Source: Punctularia strigosozonata HHB-11173 SS5
Lineage: Eukaryota; Basidiomycota; Agaricomycetes; Corticiales; Punctulariaceae
Length of the DNA: 64,000 nucleotides
Assembly: GCF_000264995.1 (NCBI RefSeq)
Contig: NW_006767441.1
Coordinates: forward strand, 1,562,370 to 1,626,369
Direction of reading: 5' to 3'
Shown: positions 1 to 14,667 of the stretch, in pieces
How positions within the stretch are numbered: position 1 is the stretch's first letter
How the letters are laid out: every line of letters begins with the position of its first letter
The notes under the pieces: model-generated
The model's database searches: none
The model's input: only the letters and a program-made list of their open reading frames with translations
Told to the model about the DNA's origin: nothing
Translations under genes and position numbers: made by a program

Positions 1-1041
1 CCCACTGTCAGCTTAGCAGTGGATGAATATTATGGCAACATACCTCCGTAGCCAAGCATGGCCGCGTAGTTCCCTGTGAATCAAGGTCGGAGTTGATCAT
101 CTCGCACGACCCACGCTTCAACGCCAACCCTCACCGATGAGATCTAGGTTCTTGTCCACCTTCGGGGCGGGCAATTCGGGCTTGTACACGTTGCGGTAGA
201 TGCGCGCAGCCAGGGCGGGAAGCTTGGCGATGAGCGACATGCAGTCCTCGAGCATGACGGACCAGTACTCGGACTTCTTCATGCCCTTCTCGTACGCCGC
301 CTGGAACTTGGAGTCGTGGTTCATCGAGGCGACGCCGATGGCGAGCTGGGTCATCGGGTGCAGGGTCGTTGGCAGCCTGAACATAATGCAGAGTCGATCA
401 ATCCGACATCCTACACATCTGCATGGGACGTACGAGTCGACGAGTTTCTCGATGTGTGCGGGCAGCTCGCCCTGTTCCGCGAGCTCCGCGGAGAGCTGAC
501 GGACCTGGGCCTCCGTTGGGATCTGTCCGGTGAGCAGGAGCCATAGCATGCTCTCCGGGAGGATCTCTTTGCCACCCGGCGCAGCCGGGAGTTTGCCCTG
601 GCAGTCGGGAATGCTGAGCCCATGGAAACGAATACCCTAACAAATTCGCGTTAGATACAAGTGAGTCGACCACTGTAAGGAGAGGGATTGCGGACCGACC
701 TCATTCGGGTCAAGGACGGACGCCTCCCAGAGCATGCTCTTCAGCCCGCGCATGCCACCGATGATGTTCTCGACCTTGATGTCGCCGACGACGGCAGAGC
801 CGTGCTCAGCCCGGAGCTTCTTGAGGGCCTCCTGCTTAGCAGGTACAACCTCTTGCAGCGTCTCCCTCAACGTCTGGCCGCCCACCGTTCCGCGTCAGTA
901 CTCGCATTTCACTGATACCGTGCTCGGCGAGGCGCAAGGGATAGTCACCTTGGTCGACGCGCATCGTCTTTGCAACGCCTGCGCGCCCGAGAACGAGCGT
1001 ACGGCCGTACGAACATTGCGGGCAGAAACGGATCTGAACAT
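1..1041 (-). CDS. CIT1: Citrate synthase, mitochondrial (3' end outside window)
   Basis: Condenses acetyl-CoA with oxaloacetate in the first step of the TCA cycle, in the mitochondrial matrix. Exons read on the minus strand: 949-1041, 700-873, 434-636, 135-376 and 44-73, with the next intron running off the left edge. The ATG at 1041 opens a 31-residue Arg/Ser-rich presequence beginning MFRSVSARN with no acidic residue, typical of matrix targeting. It splices in phase onto TLRETLQEVVPAKQEALKK. Family motifs follow: GGMRGLKSMLWEASVLDP, GIRFHGLSIPDCQ, the LTGQIPT segment and LPTTLHPMTQLAIGVASMNHDS. The C-terminal half with the catalytic His and Asp lies outside the window. It is divergent from the Sec66 gene, with 278 bp between the start codons. 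Phases agree at every junction seen. A peroxisomal isoform or methylcitrate synthase is less likely given the presequence, though methylcitrate synthases are also mitochondrial. Confidence 0.93.
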
Positions 1042-1319
1042 GGTCGTAGTCGGAGAAGGAGGTCAGTCAAACAGTATCACAAGACATGCCTCGCACGCTC
1101 CTGAGTGTCGGCCGAGCTTCTAACACCCTGATCTGAGGTCACAAGGTTGAAAGGCTGCCCCCGCCGGCGGGACAAATGCGGGGTAAAGCTTCCCGGGTCA
1201 CCGGTGGGGGCTGTGCTAAACCACGTGGCCACTAAGATGTGAGATGAATCGCGCTGGCGCGCCAGCTCACTCAGACCGCCGCTGGCCTGCTTGCTGAGAG
1301 CTCCGTTCCTTCGTCCGCC
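1042..1319. promoter_or_regulatory. Shared divergent promoter region
   Basis: These 278 bp separate the start codons of the citrate synthase (-) and Sec66 (+) genes and must hold both core promoters. I see no clear TATA box. A pyrimidine-rich stretch (ctccgttccttcgtccgcc) lies just before the Sec66 ATG, as is common at fungal transcription starts. Confidence 0.4.
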
Positions 1320-2313
1320 ATGGCGAGCATCCTCGTCCCCGTTCTCTACGTTATCATCGTATTCGGCGGACTCTTCGTCTTCAGCACCTTATACCGCAAA
1401 CGTCTAGCCAGTACGCAATCCCGCTCCGATCACCGTTTCAATACCACGCTGAAAGTCCTTTCTTCTGCTCTTCGGCCGTACTTGCAGCCAAATTCATCGA
1501 CCCTTACTTCCCGTCGCACCCAGAACGCGACACGTACGTCACCCTTCTCCAGCGGCAAGATCCACCGACGCCGGACCCGATCCTCAAAGCCGCCCTCGTC
1601 CGGCGCGCCATGGCCGACGTCGCGCGCGTCCTCCGCATCCGCGAGGACAAACCCGCGCTCCAAAACCTGCTCCAGAAGGGCTCCATCGGCGACGACTTCT
1701 GGAACAGCCTGCTCGCGGCCGAGAAGGAGCTCGAGGCGGAGATCATGGAGGTCGTCGCCGAGGCCAACTCGTTCGTCGACGGCTGGGGCACCATCATCTT
1801 CGAGACCGCCAGCCAGATGATCGCGAACGAGAAGATGCGGGGCCTGATGGAGAACACGCCCGCCGCGCGAACGGAGAAAGGTCAGCTAGCCCAGCGCGGT
1901 CCTATACCCCTGCGTGGCGTGCTGACTGTAACGTTTACACAGAGCTTTTGTATGGAAAGAAGGCCAAGCAACGGCCTCCATTGACGGCGGCGGACCTCCA
2001 GAAATCCGTCGCTGCCGCCGCCACACCCTCCACGCCTGCACCTGCCACCCCCTCAGCGCCTGCCACCCCCTCAGCGCCTGCCACCCCCTCAGCGCCTGCC
2101 ACCCCCTCAGCACCCGCTGCCTCTGAACATGTGAATGGTCTTTTGTCGCCTACCGGTGCTAAAACTGAAAGCGTAGCTGCGTCAAGTGATGGTGAGGCGT
2201 CGGCTCCCTCTACACCCTCAAAAGCCAAGGTGAGTGCATCATCTTGGTGCATGTCGCGAGCCCACGCTGAGACTTGATTTCAGTCGGGCAAGAAGGGAAA
2301 GAAGAGAAAGTAA
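1320..2313 (+). CDS. SEC66: Translocation protein Sec66 (Sec71-like), ER post-translational translocon subunit
   Basis: Subunit of the Sec62/63 complex, which helps import proteins after translation through the Sec61 channel of the endoplasmic reticulum. Exons 1320-1410, 1488-1880, 1943-2229 and 2284-2313 join in phase to give 266 aa. The N-terminus (residues 3-23) is one hydrophobic signal-anchor helix followed by YRKR. The cytosolic part carries the family core: DPYFPSHPERDTYVTLLQ, then ALVRRAMADVARVLRIREDK and LLQKGSIGDDFW, then an acidic helix with EKELEAEIMEVV and ASQMIANEKMRG. After about residue 190 the protein turns into a low-complexity Ala/Pro/Thr/Ser tail with four exact PATPSA units, and ends in a basic GKKGKKRK. 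The tail repeat is probably polymorphic. It is convergent with the deubiquitinase gene, the stop codons being 385 bp apart. The family match is clear by eye; the tail has no known role. Confidence 0.88.
2041..2112 (+). repeat. 18-bp coding minisatellite, four units
   Basis: Four tandem copies of cctgccaccccctcagcg (the last ends in ca) lie in frame in exon 3 of the Sec66 gene and encode (PATPSA)4. The unit is a multiple of three, so gain or loss keeps the frame. Confidence 0.9.
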
Positions 2314-2697
2314 ACGTAGATCGCGTACTTCGACATTCTTTACTATCCATAGGTGTAATATGGCAGCCTTATTTTGCATGCGCACGCTTAATATCGGAGT
2401 CCATTGAGCTTCCGGGGCCAACCACTCCATTTTACAGGTTTGAGAAAAACTTGGGACATGCGGGCGACAGTACAGTGATAACATAATCTGAGAAAATGAA
2501 GCGAGCCGACTGTAGAGTAAGGGGATACGTGTTTGCCAGAGCGCGTTCCCGGTTCGATCGTTCGTCTGTCAGTCCCACACAGCCCTCTTCCGACGATTCG
2601 AGCAAAACAGGTCGCAGGACGGGCGAAGAGCCAAGAGCACATTAGACGTATTCCTCGGTAGCGATGATATTCCAGCGTTGCGAAGCGACTTTGTGCC

Positions 2698-7002
<4,305 letters not shown>

Positions 7003-8557
7003 GGTACTTTCCTGGGCAAGGATTCCAAACAAATGGTAGAGGCTAGCACGCGGGCGAGCGTTGTATCATGCAACTAAGGGATTTGTAAGGTATATCAGGG
7101 CGATCTTGGGTACGGGAGAGCGTAGTGCAGGTAGACGCGGCTGAGAACGTAATGGAGGGCGTGACAAAGCTCACGGCCGTGAACCCCGGCGCGTGTTTCT
7201 CTTTTTCTTTTCGTCACCTCCATGGCCATCCTTGTTTCGATGGCCCTCCCGCGGTGGCGGTTGGTGGCCCTAGAGCAATTTCGCGTTCCGTCGAAACAGC
7301 TCCAGGACCTTCTACTCCTATCGCTGCTTATATGGCAGACCCACGGTCCCTTAAATTGTCTCGGCAGGGAGCTCAGCCTCCAACAGCCTTTCCGCTGTCC
7401 TGCTGCCGGTTAACGAGTCAACACTGTGGAATATGGATTTCAGCGCTACGGTTCTCTTCAAGCCCGTCTTGGGCTTGAGGATATGTCCGTCTCGTTGTCT
7501 TGCATGGTTGGACTAGTCGCGATTGTCTTCGCAACTGCGATGACTACGATAATCGTCTCTCCATCCTTTGCATACATGACTACATAGCATTTGTACCGTC
7601 AATACGTCTCGCACAATGGATGGATTTATTATGGACAGGCACAAAATGTGAAAACAGGAACTATTCTGCAGACGACTGGCCTGGATTGTTGCCGATGGTC
7701 CGGAGAGCAAGGATGGATCCGCGATTGCTTGTATCATGACATGGAAGAACGTTACGGCATCTGCGGCATGTGCATGAAGGACGATACATAACGACAGCAG
7801 CTTGCTGGGCCTAGGCCGTGAGCACTACCACCGGCACGTTCGCGCGCAAACGGGTCCGACCTTATGACAGCCCGAGCATCGGCTCTGATTGTAACAAACG
7901 CACGAGTAATACCTTTTCCAGGTTCTCATCGTCGACAGAACAGCTTATCACTCGTTCCGCCTGCTGAATCTGACCGGCGATGTGCGGAGTCAGCACGGAT
8001 CGCTATCAGTCCCCCAAACGAGAGGTGTGCTTACCGCTCACGAGCGTATCGCACTAGTTCCATCCAAGTCGGCCTCATCGCGGAAATTTGAAACGTGGGC
8101 ATGAGGTGAACTCGTGTAAGACGACGACGAAGGTGCTGTTGCCGCCAGCCGGTGATATCCTGAATCGACAAGAAACAAGACAGCATGAAGCAGCGAACGC
8201 CCAAGACCTCAAGTTTCACGGCGAGTAAGCGCATCTAGAGGGTTCGAGTGTCGATGAGCAGAAACGAGCATGATGACGTTCGGGATGACAACACGCTTGA
8301 ATTCATCACGGTGCACCTAGTTCAAGTTAGAATCTTCGGGTATATCGGGAACAATGGACGATAGAGCAGAGAACAGTAACCATGCATTCCTGAGCCGTAT
8401 CATCGGGAGAGCAAGATTGTTGTGGTCGATCCTTGGCCCTTCGTGGAAGCTGGCGTAGCTTCGAGATTCAGGACGAACGACTGGCGCGTAAGCGCTGGGA
8501 CGCGCGACAAGTGGCTGTCCTGTGTCACGTGATTCTTGGGCGTCATAATTTGCCTTG
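7003..8557. other. Intergenic region, no gene recognised
   Basis: About 1.55 kb between the deubiquitinase start codon and the Hsp70 heat-shock elements. The open frames here are short, overlap on both strands, and show no domain or consistent splicing. It should contain the deubiquitinase promoter and distal Hsp70 control sequence. TTCGTGGAAGC near 8443 could be one more isolated heat-shock half-site. Confidence 0.5.
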
Positions 8558-8600
8558 GAATGTGCTCGAACTTCTGGGAACGTCGACGAACGGTTCAGAA
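8558..8600 (+). promoter_or_regulatory. Heat-shock element array (five GAA units at 10-bp spacing)
   Basis: GAA trinucleotides start at 8558, 8568, 8578, 8588 and 8598, exactly one helical turn apart. Inverted TTC units lie between some of them (8572, 8594). Known step-type heat-shock elements bound by trimeric Hsf1 space their units by 10 bp in this way. The array ends 12 bp before the TATA box and about 130 bp before the Hsp70 start codon. Confidence 0.75.
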
Positions 8601-8611
8601 ATGCAAACCGA

Positions 8612-8617
8612 TATAAG
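8612..8617 (+). promoter_or_regulatory. TATA box of the Hsp70 gene
   Basis: TATAAG in the context gatataagaacc, 115 bp upstream of the ATG and directly after the heat-shock elements. A pyrimidine-rich run (8670-8720) follows and is a likely transcription start region. Confidence 0.6.
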
Positions 8618-8731
8618 AACCTGGGCGGGGCTGCGATCCTCATCGCAATTCGTTTATCAACGACTCTTACGACCAAGCTCTCTATCCCTCCTATCCGCTC
8701 TACCTTTTCATACCCTTTTTAATCCACGAAA

Positions 8732-10785
8732 ATGACGAAGGCCGTCGGTATCGATTTGGGTACCACTTACTCGTAAGTTTCCCTCCCTTCGCCGTCAACC
8801 ATCGCGACTTGCGTACTAAATCGTATTTACTACAGTTGTGTCGGTGTCTGGCAAAATGATCGAGTCGAGATCATCGCCAACGACCAGGGTAACCGGACAA
8901 CACCATCATATGTCGCGTTCTCCGACAATGAGCGACTCATCGGCGATGCGGCGAAGAACCAAGTCGCGATGAACCCCCATAACACCGTCTTCGACGCGAA
9001 GCGTCTTATCGGCCGCAAGTTCGACGATCCCGAGGTGCAGGCCGATATCAAGCACTACCCTTTCAAGGTCTTCTCGAAGGGTGGCAAGCCGTACATTCAG
9101 GTTGAGTACCGCGGCGAGACTAAGGAATTCGTAAGTTGCCCCTCTCCTCTAGCGTCTTCCACACGACGCTCACTCCTGTTTTGTAGTCACCTGAAGAGAT
9201 CTCGTCCATGGTCCTCGTCAAGATGAAGGAGACCGCGGAGTCGTACCTCGGCGGCACCGTCACCAACGCCGTTGTCACCGTCCCCGCCTACTTCAACGAC
9301 TCCCAACGTCAGGCGACGAAGGACGCGGGTACTATCTCCGGTCTCAACGTCCTCCGTATCATCAACGAGCCTACTGCTGCCGCCATCGCATACGGTCTTG
9401 ACAAGAAGGTTCAGGGCGAGCGAAACGTCCTCATCTTCGATCTCGGAGGAGGAACCTTCGATGTTTCCCTTCTGACGATCGAGGAGGGCATTTTCGAGGT
9501 CAAGGCGACTGCCGGCGACACCCACTTGGGCGGCGAGGACTTCGACAATCGACTCGTTAACCACTTCGTCCAGGAGTTCAAGCGGAAGCACAAGAAGGAC
9601 CTTTCCTCCAACCCTCGCGCCCTCCGCCGTCTCCGCACTGCTTGCGAGCGTGCCAAGCGCACCCTTTCCTCCGCCGCCCAGACCTCGATTGAGATCGACT
9701 CGCTCTTCGAGGGCATCGACTTCTACACCTCCATCACCCGTGCCCGCTTCGAGGAGTTGTGCCAAGACCTCTTCCGTTCCACGCTCGAGCCCGTCGAGAA
9801 GGTCCTTCGCGATTCGAAGATCGACAAGGCGAACGTCCACGAGATCGTCCTCGTCGGCGGCTCGACCCGTATCCCCCGTATCATCAAGCTCGTGTCCGAC
9901 TTCTTCAATGGCAAGGAGCCGAACAAGAGCATCAACCCCGATGAGGCTGTCGCCTACGGTGCCGCCGTCCAGGCCGCCATCCTCACCGGCGACACCTCCG
10001 AGAAGACCCAGGACCTCCTCCTCCTCGATGTCGCCCCTCTATCCCTTGGTATCGAGACTGCCGGCGGTGTCATGACCGCCCTTATCAAGCGTAACACCAC
10101 CGTGCCGACCAAGAAGTCGGAGATCTTCTCGACATACGCCGACAACCAGCCCGGCGTGCTTATCCAGGTCTACGAGGGTGAGCGTGCGCGGACGAAGGAC
10201 AACAACCTGCTCGGCAAGTTCGAGCTCTCCGGCATCCCCCCCGCGCCTCGCGGTGTCCCTCAGATTGAGGTCACCTTCGACATCGACGCGAACGGCATCC
10301 TCAACGTCTCCGCGTCCGACAAGACCACCGGCAAGTCGAACCGCATCACCATCACCAACGACAAGGGCCGTCTGTCGAAGGAGGAGATCGAGCGCATGGT
10401 CTCGGAAGCCGAGAAGTACAAGGCCGAGGACGAGGCCGCTGCGGAGCGCATCCAGGCGAAGAACGGCCTCGAGTCGTACGCATACAACCTCCGCAACTCG
10501 ATCAACGACTCGCAGCTTGCGGACAAGTTCGACGCCGCCGACAAGAAGAAGCTCGAGGACGCCGTCAACGAGGCGATCCAATGGCTCGACAACTCGCAGG
10601 AGGCGTCGAAGGAGGAGTACGCGGAGAAGCAAAAGGAGCTCGAGGGCATCGCCAACCCCATCATGCAGAAGCTCTACGGTGCGGCGGGTGGCGCCCCCGG
10701 CGGCTTCCCTGGCGGCGCACCAGGCGGCTTCCCTGGAGGCGCTCCTGCGGGCGAGGATGGCCCGAGCGTCGAGGAAGTCGACTAA
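8732..10785 (+). CDS. HSP70: Cytosolic heat shock protein 70 (Ssa type)
   Basis: An ATP-driven chaperone for nascent and misfolded proteins in the cytosol and nucleus. Exons 8732-8772, 8836-9130 and 9187-10785 give 644 aa. The nucleotide-binding domain has [11 protein letters not shown] at the N-terminus, the [20 protein letters not shown] motif, [30 protein letters not shown] and [12 protein letters not shown]. The substrate-binding domain follows from about residue 390. The tail is a GGFPGGAP repeat ending in EEVD, the cytosolic motif read by TPR co-chaperones. There is no ER signal and no mitochondrial presequence, which excludes the BiP and Ssc1 paralogues. Codon use is strongly biased to C-ending codons, as expected for a highly expressed gene. 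Upstream heat-shock elements and a TATA box indicate Hsf1 control. Confidence 0.97.
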
Positions 10786-11599
10786 GGGATCGGTTTGGGA
10801 TTCGTGCTGTATTCTGATCGCCTCTGCTCTCATGATCGCTACGCATTGACAAAACGCACCGCAATGTAGTATATTTATATTATTCACGCTTAGAATACAT
10901 TTCTCTTTGCATCTCTATCGCTTCGACGTTGAGTGAGATTTAAGGACGTCGATGATAACACGTCTGAGATTGGTAAGCCATGAGCTTTGGGTGCGCTGAG
11001 CGCGCGCCTCCTGCACTCGACCACCACGACCCTTGCACAAGACTGAGAACCGGCCCATGTAGCACCGTCAACAAACAGCTACAATAACGGCTCGTTCCTC
11101 CGCGCTAAACCGGATACCATGGCACGACGGATCACGGGCACAGATACGGATTGGACGTTGTGCGCTGCCACCTGCGGTTGCAGATTCGGCCTCAAGCTTC
11201 CCTTGTTTGCCCTGATCAAGATGGGCTTTCGAGACGCCTGACGTGATGTGGCATCATTGCACCGCTCGTCTGTTCGACCAAGCAGGGTCGAGCCCTCGCC
11301 CCCCGTCGTGTTCAAGTTCGGACAAGAGCCGACGGGAGACGGGCGCGACATATGTAGCTTCACGCGACGCGAACGGAGCAACGCGTAGGTGCGACTCTCG
11401 GCGACTCTTGGCGGAATACGTAACTTAGGGAATACTAGCTTCTTCTGGGATTCATGGCAGTATCGCGTCTATCGGCTTCCACAGCTTTGGAGAGCATGGT
11501 ATAACAGGGTTCAACGTTCAAGCCTGTGGCGATGTTCGACGACAAGCTCCTTTCCCTCTTCGTACCGCTCCCTCGTTTTGCTTCTTGAACGCCCTCAAC
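10786..11599. other. Hsp70 3' flank and intergenic region
   Basis: The first 120 bp are AT-rich (gtagtatatttatattattcacg) and probably contain the Hsp70 polyadenylation region. I see no further gene. The last 200 bp should hold the promoter of the pseudokinase gene that starts at 11600. Confidence 0.5.
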
Positions 11600-13807
11600 A
11601 TGTCATTGGAGTCGAGCGCTTGGTCGACCCAAGTCGCCGGATTGAATAGGAGTCCGTCCTGGTTGGATAACAGTCGGTTTTCTATCGTCTCCGGGACCGA
11701 CAGCACGAGGAGCGACCGGGCCGGACCCGGACGCGTGTTGGGAAACGCCATGAGCAGGGGAGGGGGCGCTATCACGAAGCTTCTGGCAGCAGCTGGAGAA
11801 CGTCTGGGGAGAGGGCCAAGTGCTGCAGTAGCCCGCTTCCTGACCCGCTTCCTACGCCGATCTCTGGACACAGCGCAGTTCGAATGTTGTTTCGACACGC
11901 AACACGTCGTCTACGAGGACCTCCGTGGTTCACGACGACCACCTCAGTGTTCGCGAATCTTGGACTATTTTCGTCGATTATCTTGTGTACAGTGCCTGTC
12001 CCACTTACAGGATGCTCTCCTTGGCCTACCAGAGGACGGTGGCATTCTTCTCGAGTCCGAAGTTGACTCCAATAGTAGACGATTGTTCCAGGGACTGTGC
12101 GAGAGGCTGATTGATGCTATCCGGTGAGGCGCGTTATCGAAATCTGTACGGCTGTCAATCTGACTATACCAATCGTATCTCCAGTCACGATGGCGCTGTT
12201 GAGAATGTGCTCGCAGCTGTGTACTACCTCGCTGCATTCGCCGAGTTGTTGGGGCCGCAGTGTCGACTTCAGCTGCGCTCGATACACAAGCTCGAAGCTT
12301 GCTTGGAATACAGGATCAATTCCACGAGTCTCGTCGCCGCAGATCGCTCGCCGTTAATGCAAGCCCTGATCGAGCTGCAATATCGAATGCAAGGGGCCAC
12401 GGCAATCGGTGCGCACCCAGAATGTATTCGAGCCCGTCATTCACGTACTTATCGTGTCGGCCGTCATAGCTCTGTCACACGGTAGCGTAAATATCCTTGA
12501 CTCGCTGGCACTGGACAGCCGCTACGCTGTTTTCACCCACCGACCAGCCCTCTATATCCGCGCGATGGAACTGGAAATTGCTATTGATTCGCTGTATGAC
12601 GTATGTCGATGTCATCATCTGTTCATGAAGTATTCAGATTAACGGATTATACAGGCGTTGCAACTTGTCATGGAGAAGGACGAAACAGCTAGCGACGACG
12701 TTCTGGAGACATTGACTCAGCTGTGGTTCCAGTCCCGTCGCATTCCGTCGTGCCTGCCAGTGCTTGACTTGGAGCACTCTGCTGAAAAGATTGGAAACGA
12801 GCCATCGGCCGTATTTAGTCACGACTTTGCTGCGGTTTGGAAAGGAATGCCGGTTGAATTGCGTTGTTACTCAACCGGGCATAAAGACGGACGTCCCTTA
12901 CAGAAGGTAATAATCCTTATAATTACGCTGTTGTCTTTTTTACTGACGTTGAGTCCAGGCTTTCTATCGCACAATTCTCAAGTGGCGACAACTCGATCAT
13001 CCTCACGTTGTCCCGCTTCTTGGACTCGATGCCCCTCACGTTGATGCTGCCTCGTGTACAATGCTGGGAATCGTTACCCCGTCGAGTCCAAATGGCAATC
13101 TGCTTGATTGGATCATGAGTGAACATTTGTCAAATGGAGGCATATGCCAAATGGTATGGTTTCTGCCTCGTACATGTACACTGGAGGCTCATGCTCAGTA
13201 TCAAGCTGCGTGAGGTAGTTGATGCCCTTATGTATCTGCATTCGCAAGGTATCATACACAAGAACCTGTGCTGTGTGAGCCAACGTACTTCCGTTCCATA
13301 CCCTAACGACTAGCTGATCGGAAATGTCAGTCAGCAATCTCGATTGATCTGCAAGGACGTGCGCAGGTGGGTCTGGCTTTGACCAGCCAACACCCGTGGG
13401 CGAGGAATAGTTTGGGGATATACCATTGGGCACCTCTCTCGTACGAAGAACATCCGGCCATCGATGCTTGGCTTTTCGCTTGCACCTGTTTCGAGGTGCG
13501 TCAACCGACATTAATGCAAAAGAGAACTCAAGGCGCTAACGCTGATGATGAGCAGGCATTCACGCAGCAACAGGTGCTAGCAGGCGACGTCCGTCGTATG
13601 ATTCACTATTTCGCCATCATACTTGGTTCTACGCCGCCGAGACCCCTGGCTGTCTCTCCGAACGGCAACTTGATACCGGATAGGCTGTGGACATTGATGG
13701 TCCAGTGTTGGCAGCAACCGCCCATCATACCCCCCAGTTTTGCAAGAATTCTGCAGGAGCTTGTGCGATGCATCAATGAGGATGGCGACCCTCCGAGTTT
13801 CGAATGA
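11600..13807 (+). CDS. Pseudokinase-like protein with novel N-terminal region (tandem copy A)
   Basis: A degenerate protein kinase fold of the tyrosine-kinase-like type that is expanded in basidiomycetes. Exons 11600-12123, 12185-12408, 12470-12600, 12655-12906, 12959-13158, 13199-13274, 13331-13495 and 13556-13807 join in phase to 607 aa. The first 290 residues are an unrecognised, probably helical region (RGGGAITKLLAAAGERLGRG). The kinase-like part runs from about residue 330: FYRTILKWRQLDHPHVVPLLG (alphaC to beta4), SPNGNLLDWI (hinge), ALMYLHSQGIIHKNLCC (catalytic loop), DAWLFACTCFE (alphaF) and LWTLMVQCWQQPPIIPPSF (alphaI). Key residues are lost: no VAIK lysine, HRD reads HKN, and no DFG is visible, so catalysis is unlikely. 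The exon 5 to 6 junction has two options. Donor 13159 keeps the frame; donor 13154 gives a sequence more like copy B (YQAA) but then hits a stop. The role is unknown, perhaps scaffold or decoy. Confidence 0.6.
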
Positions 13808-14667
13808 ACCCCCCTCCAGGAGGCCCTGCACAGCCTTGTCGAGAATAGCCAGCAGCGATGAACATCTGATGGTCGTAGTCGGGCGGCATCGCCAGCATGT
13901 CGTCGAACAACAGAACGTTCTCACAGTAACGGTCCTCGAGCTCTTCGACAGTTGACCTTGATACCCCTCGTGCATAATCTGATATTTTTAGTCAACGTCT
14001 TTGCTCTCAACCCCGTTATTGTGGTCGTGGATGTGGATAACAGACGCCTCAGCAGAATGAAGCAAGTTTGACATCTCGCAAGCAGGGGTTGTTTATGACA
14101 ACCTAAGCCTTGGACTCACCCGCAACTAGGAGCATTTTGCTCTTAAACTCTAGTAAGGTGAACCATATCGCATGGCACTGGCTGCTACGTCGCCGCACAG
14201 TACAATCACGACGTTATCCTATCCGCTCGCAGTGCTCGCAAGCGCAACATATGACTACCACACCCTGGGATCTCGGCTCAACTTTAGATTCCCTGATCCC
14301 CATATGAGCTGCCAAAGCGATGCATGGCGGCATCGCACATTCCGCCAGCTCGGATTCCTAAGTATGGCGGCACGCACTCAACTTCAATAGGGGACTCGCC
14401 GCGCCAAATCCAGACAAATGTTAACGAAGCGGCTTCGACTACTGGTTTTGTTATCTATATGAGCTCTAGGGTTCGATGTCAGTCAGTACAGACCACGCGC
14501 TGCAAACGTATCGATGCACAGGTGCGAGTTGTGCCTAGTTCCGCGGGTTCAGGCAACTTATTATTGGTTTTCATTGCCTTCAGAACACGAGGCTGGTGCT
14601 ATTCTGGATCACGAACTTCGCATCCCTCCTCATATAATTTGCTCTGCTCCTTCACGTCCTTCAAAAA
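13808..14667. other. Spacer between the two tandem pseudokinase copies
   Basis: About 860 bp with no recognisable gene. The last 100 bp before 14668 resemble the 5' flank of copy A (pyrimidine-rich tract, then the start codon), which fits a duplication that included the promoter. Confidence 0.4.

Noticed and set aside
2545-2570. GGTTCGATCG resembling a tRNA B box
   Set aside because: No A box or stems upstream; it lies in the 3' flank between convergent genes.
9187-10887. Long open frames antisense to Hsp70 and in its other frames
   Set aside because: They mirror the strongly biased codon use of the Hsp70 gene and show no domain.
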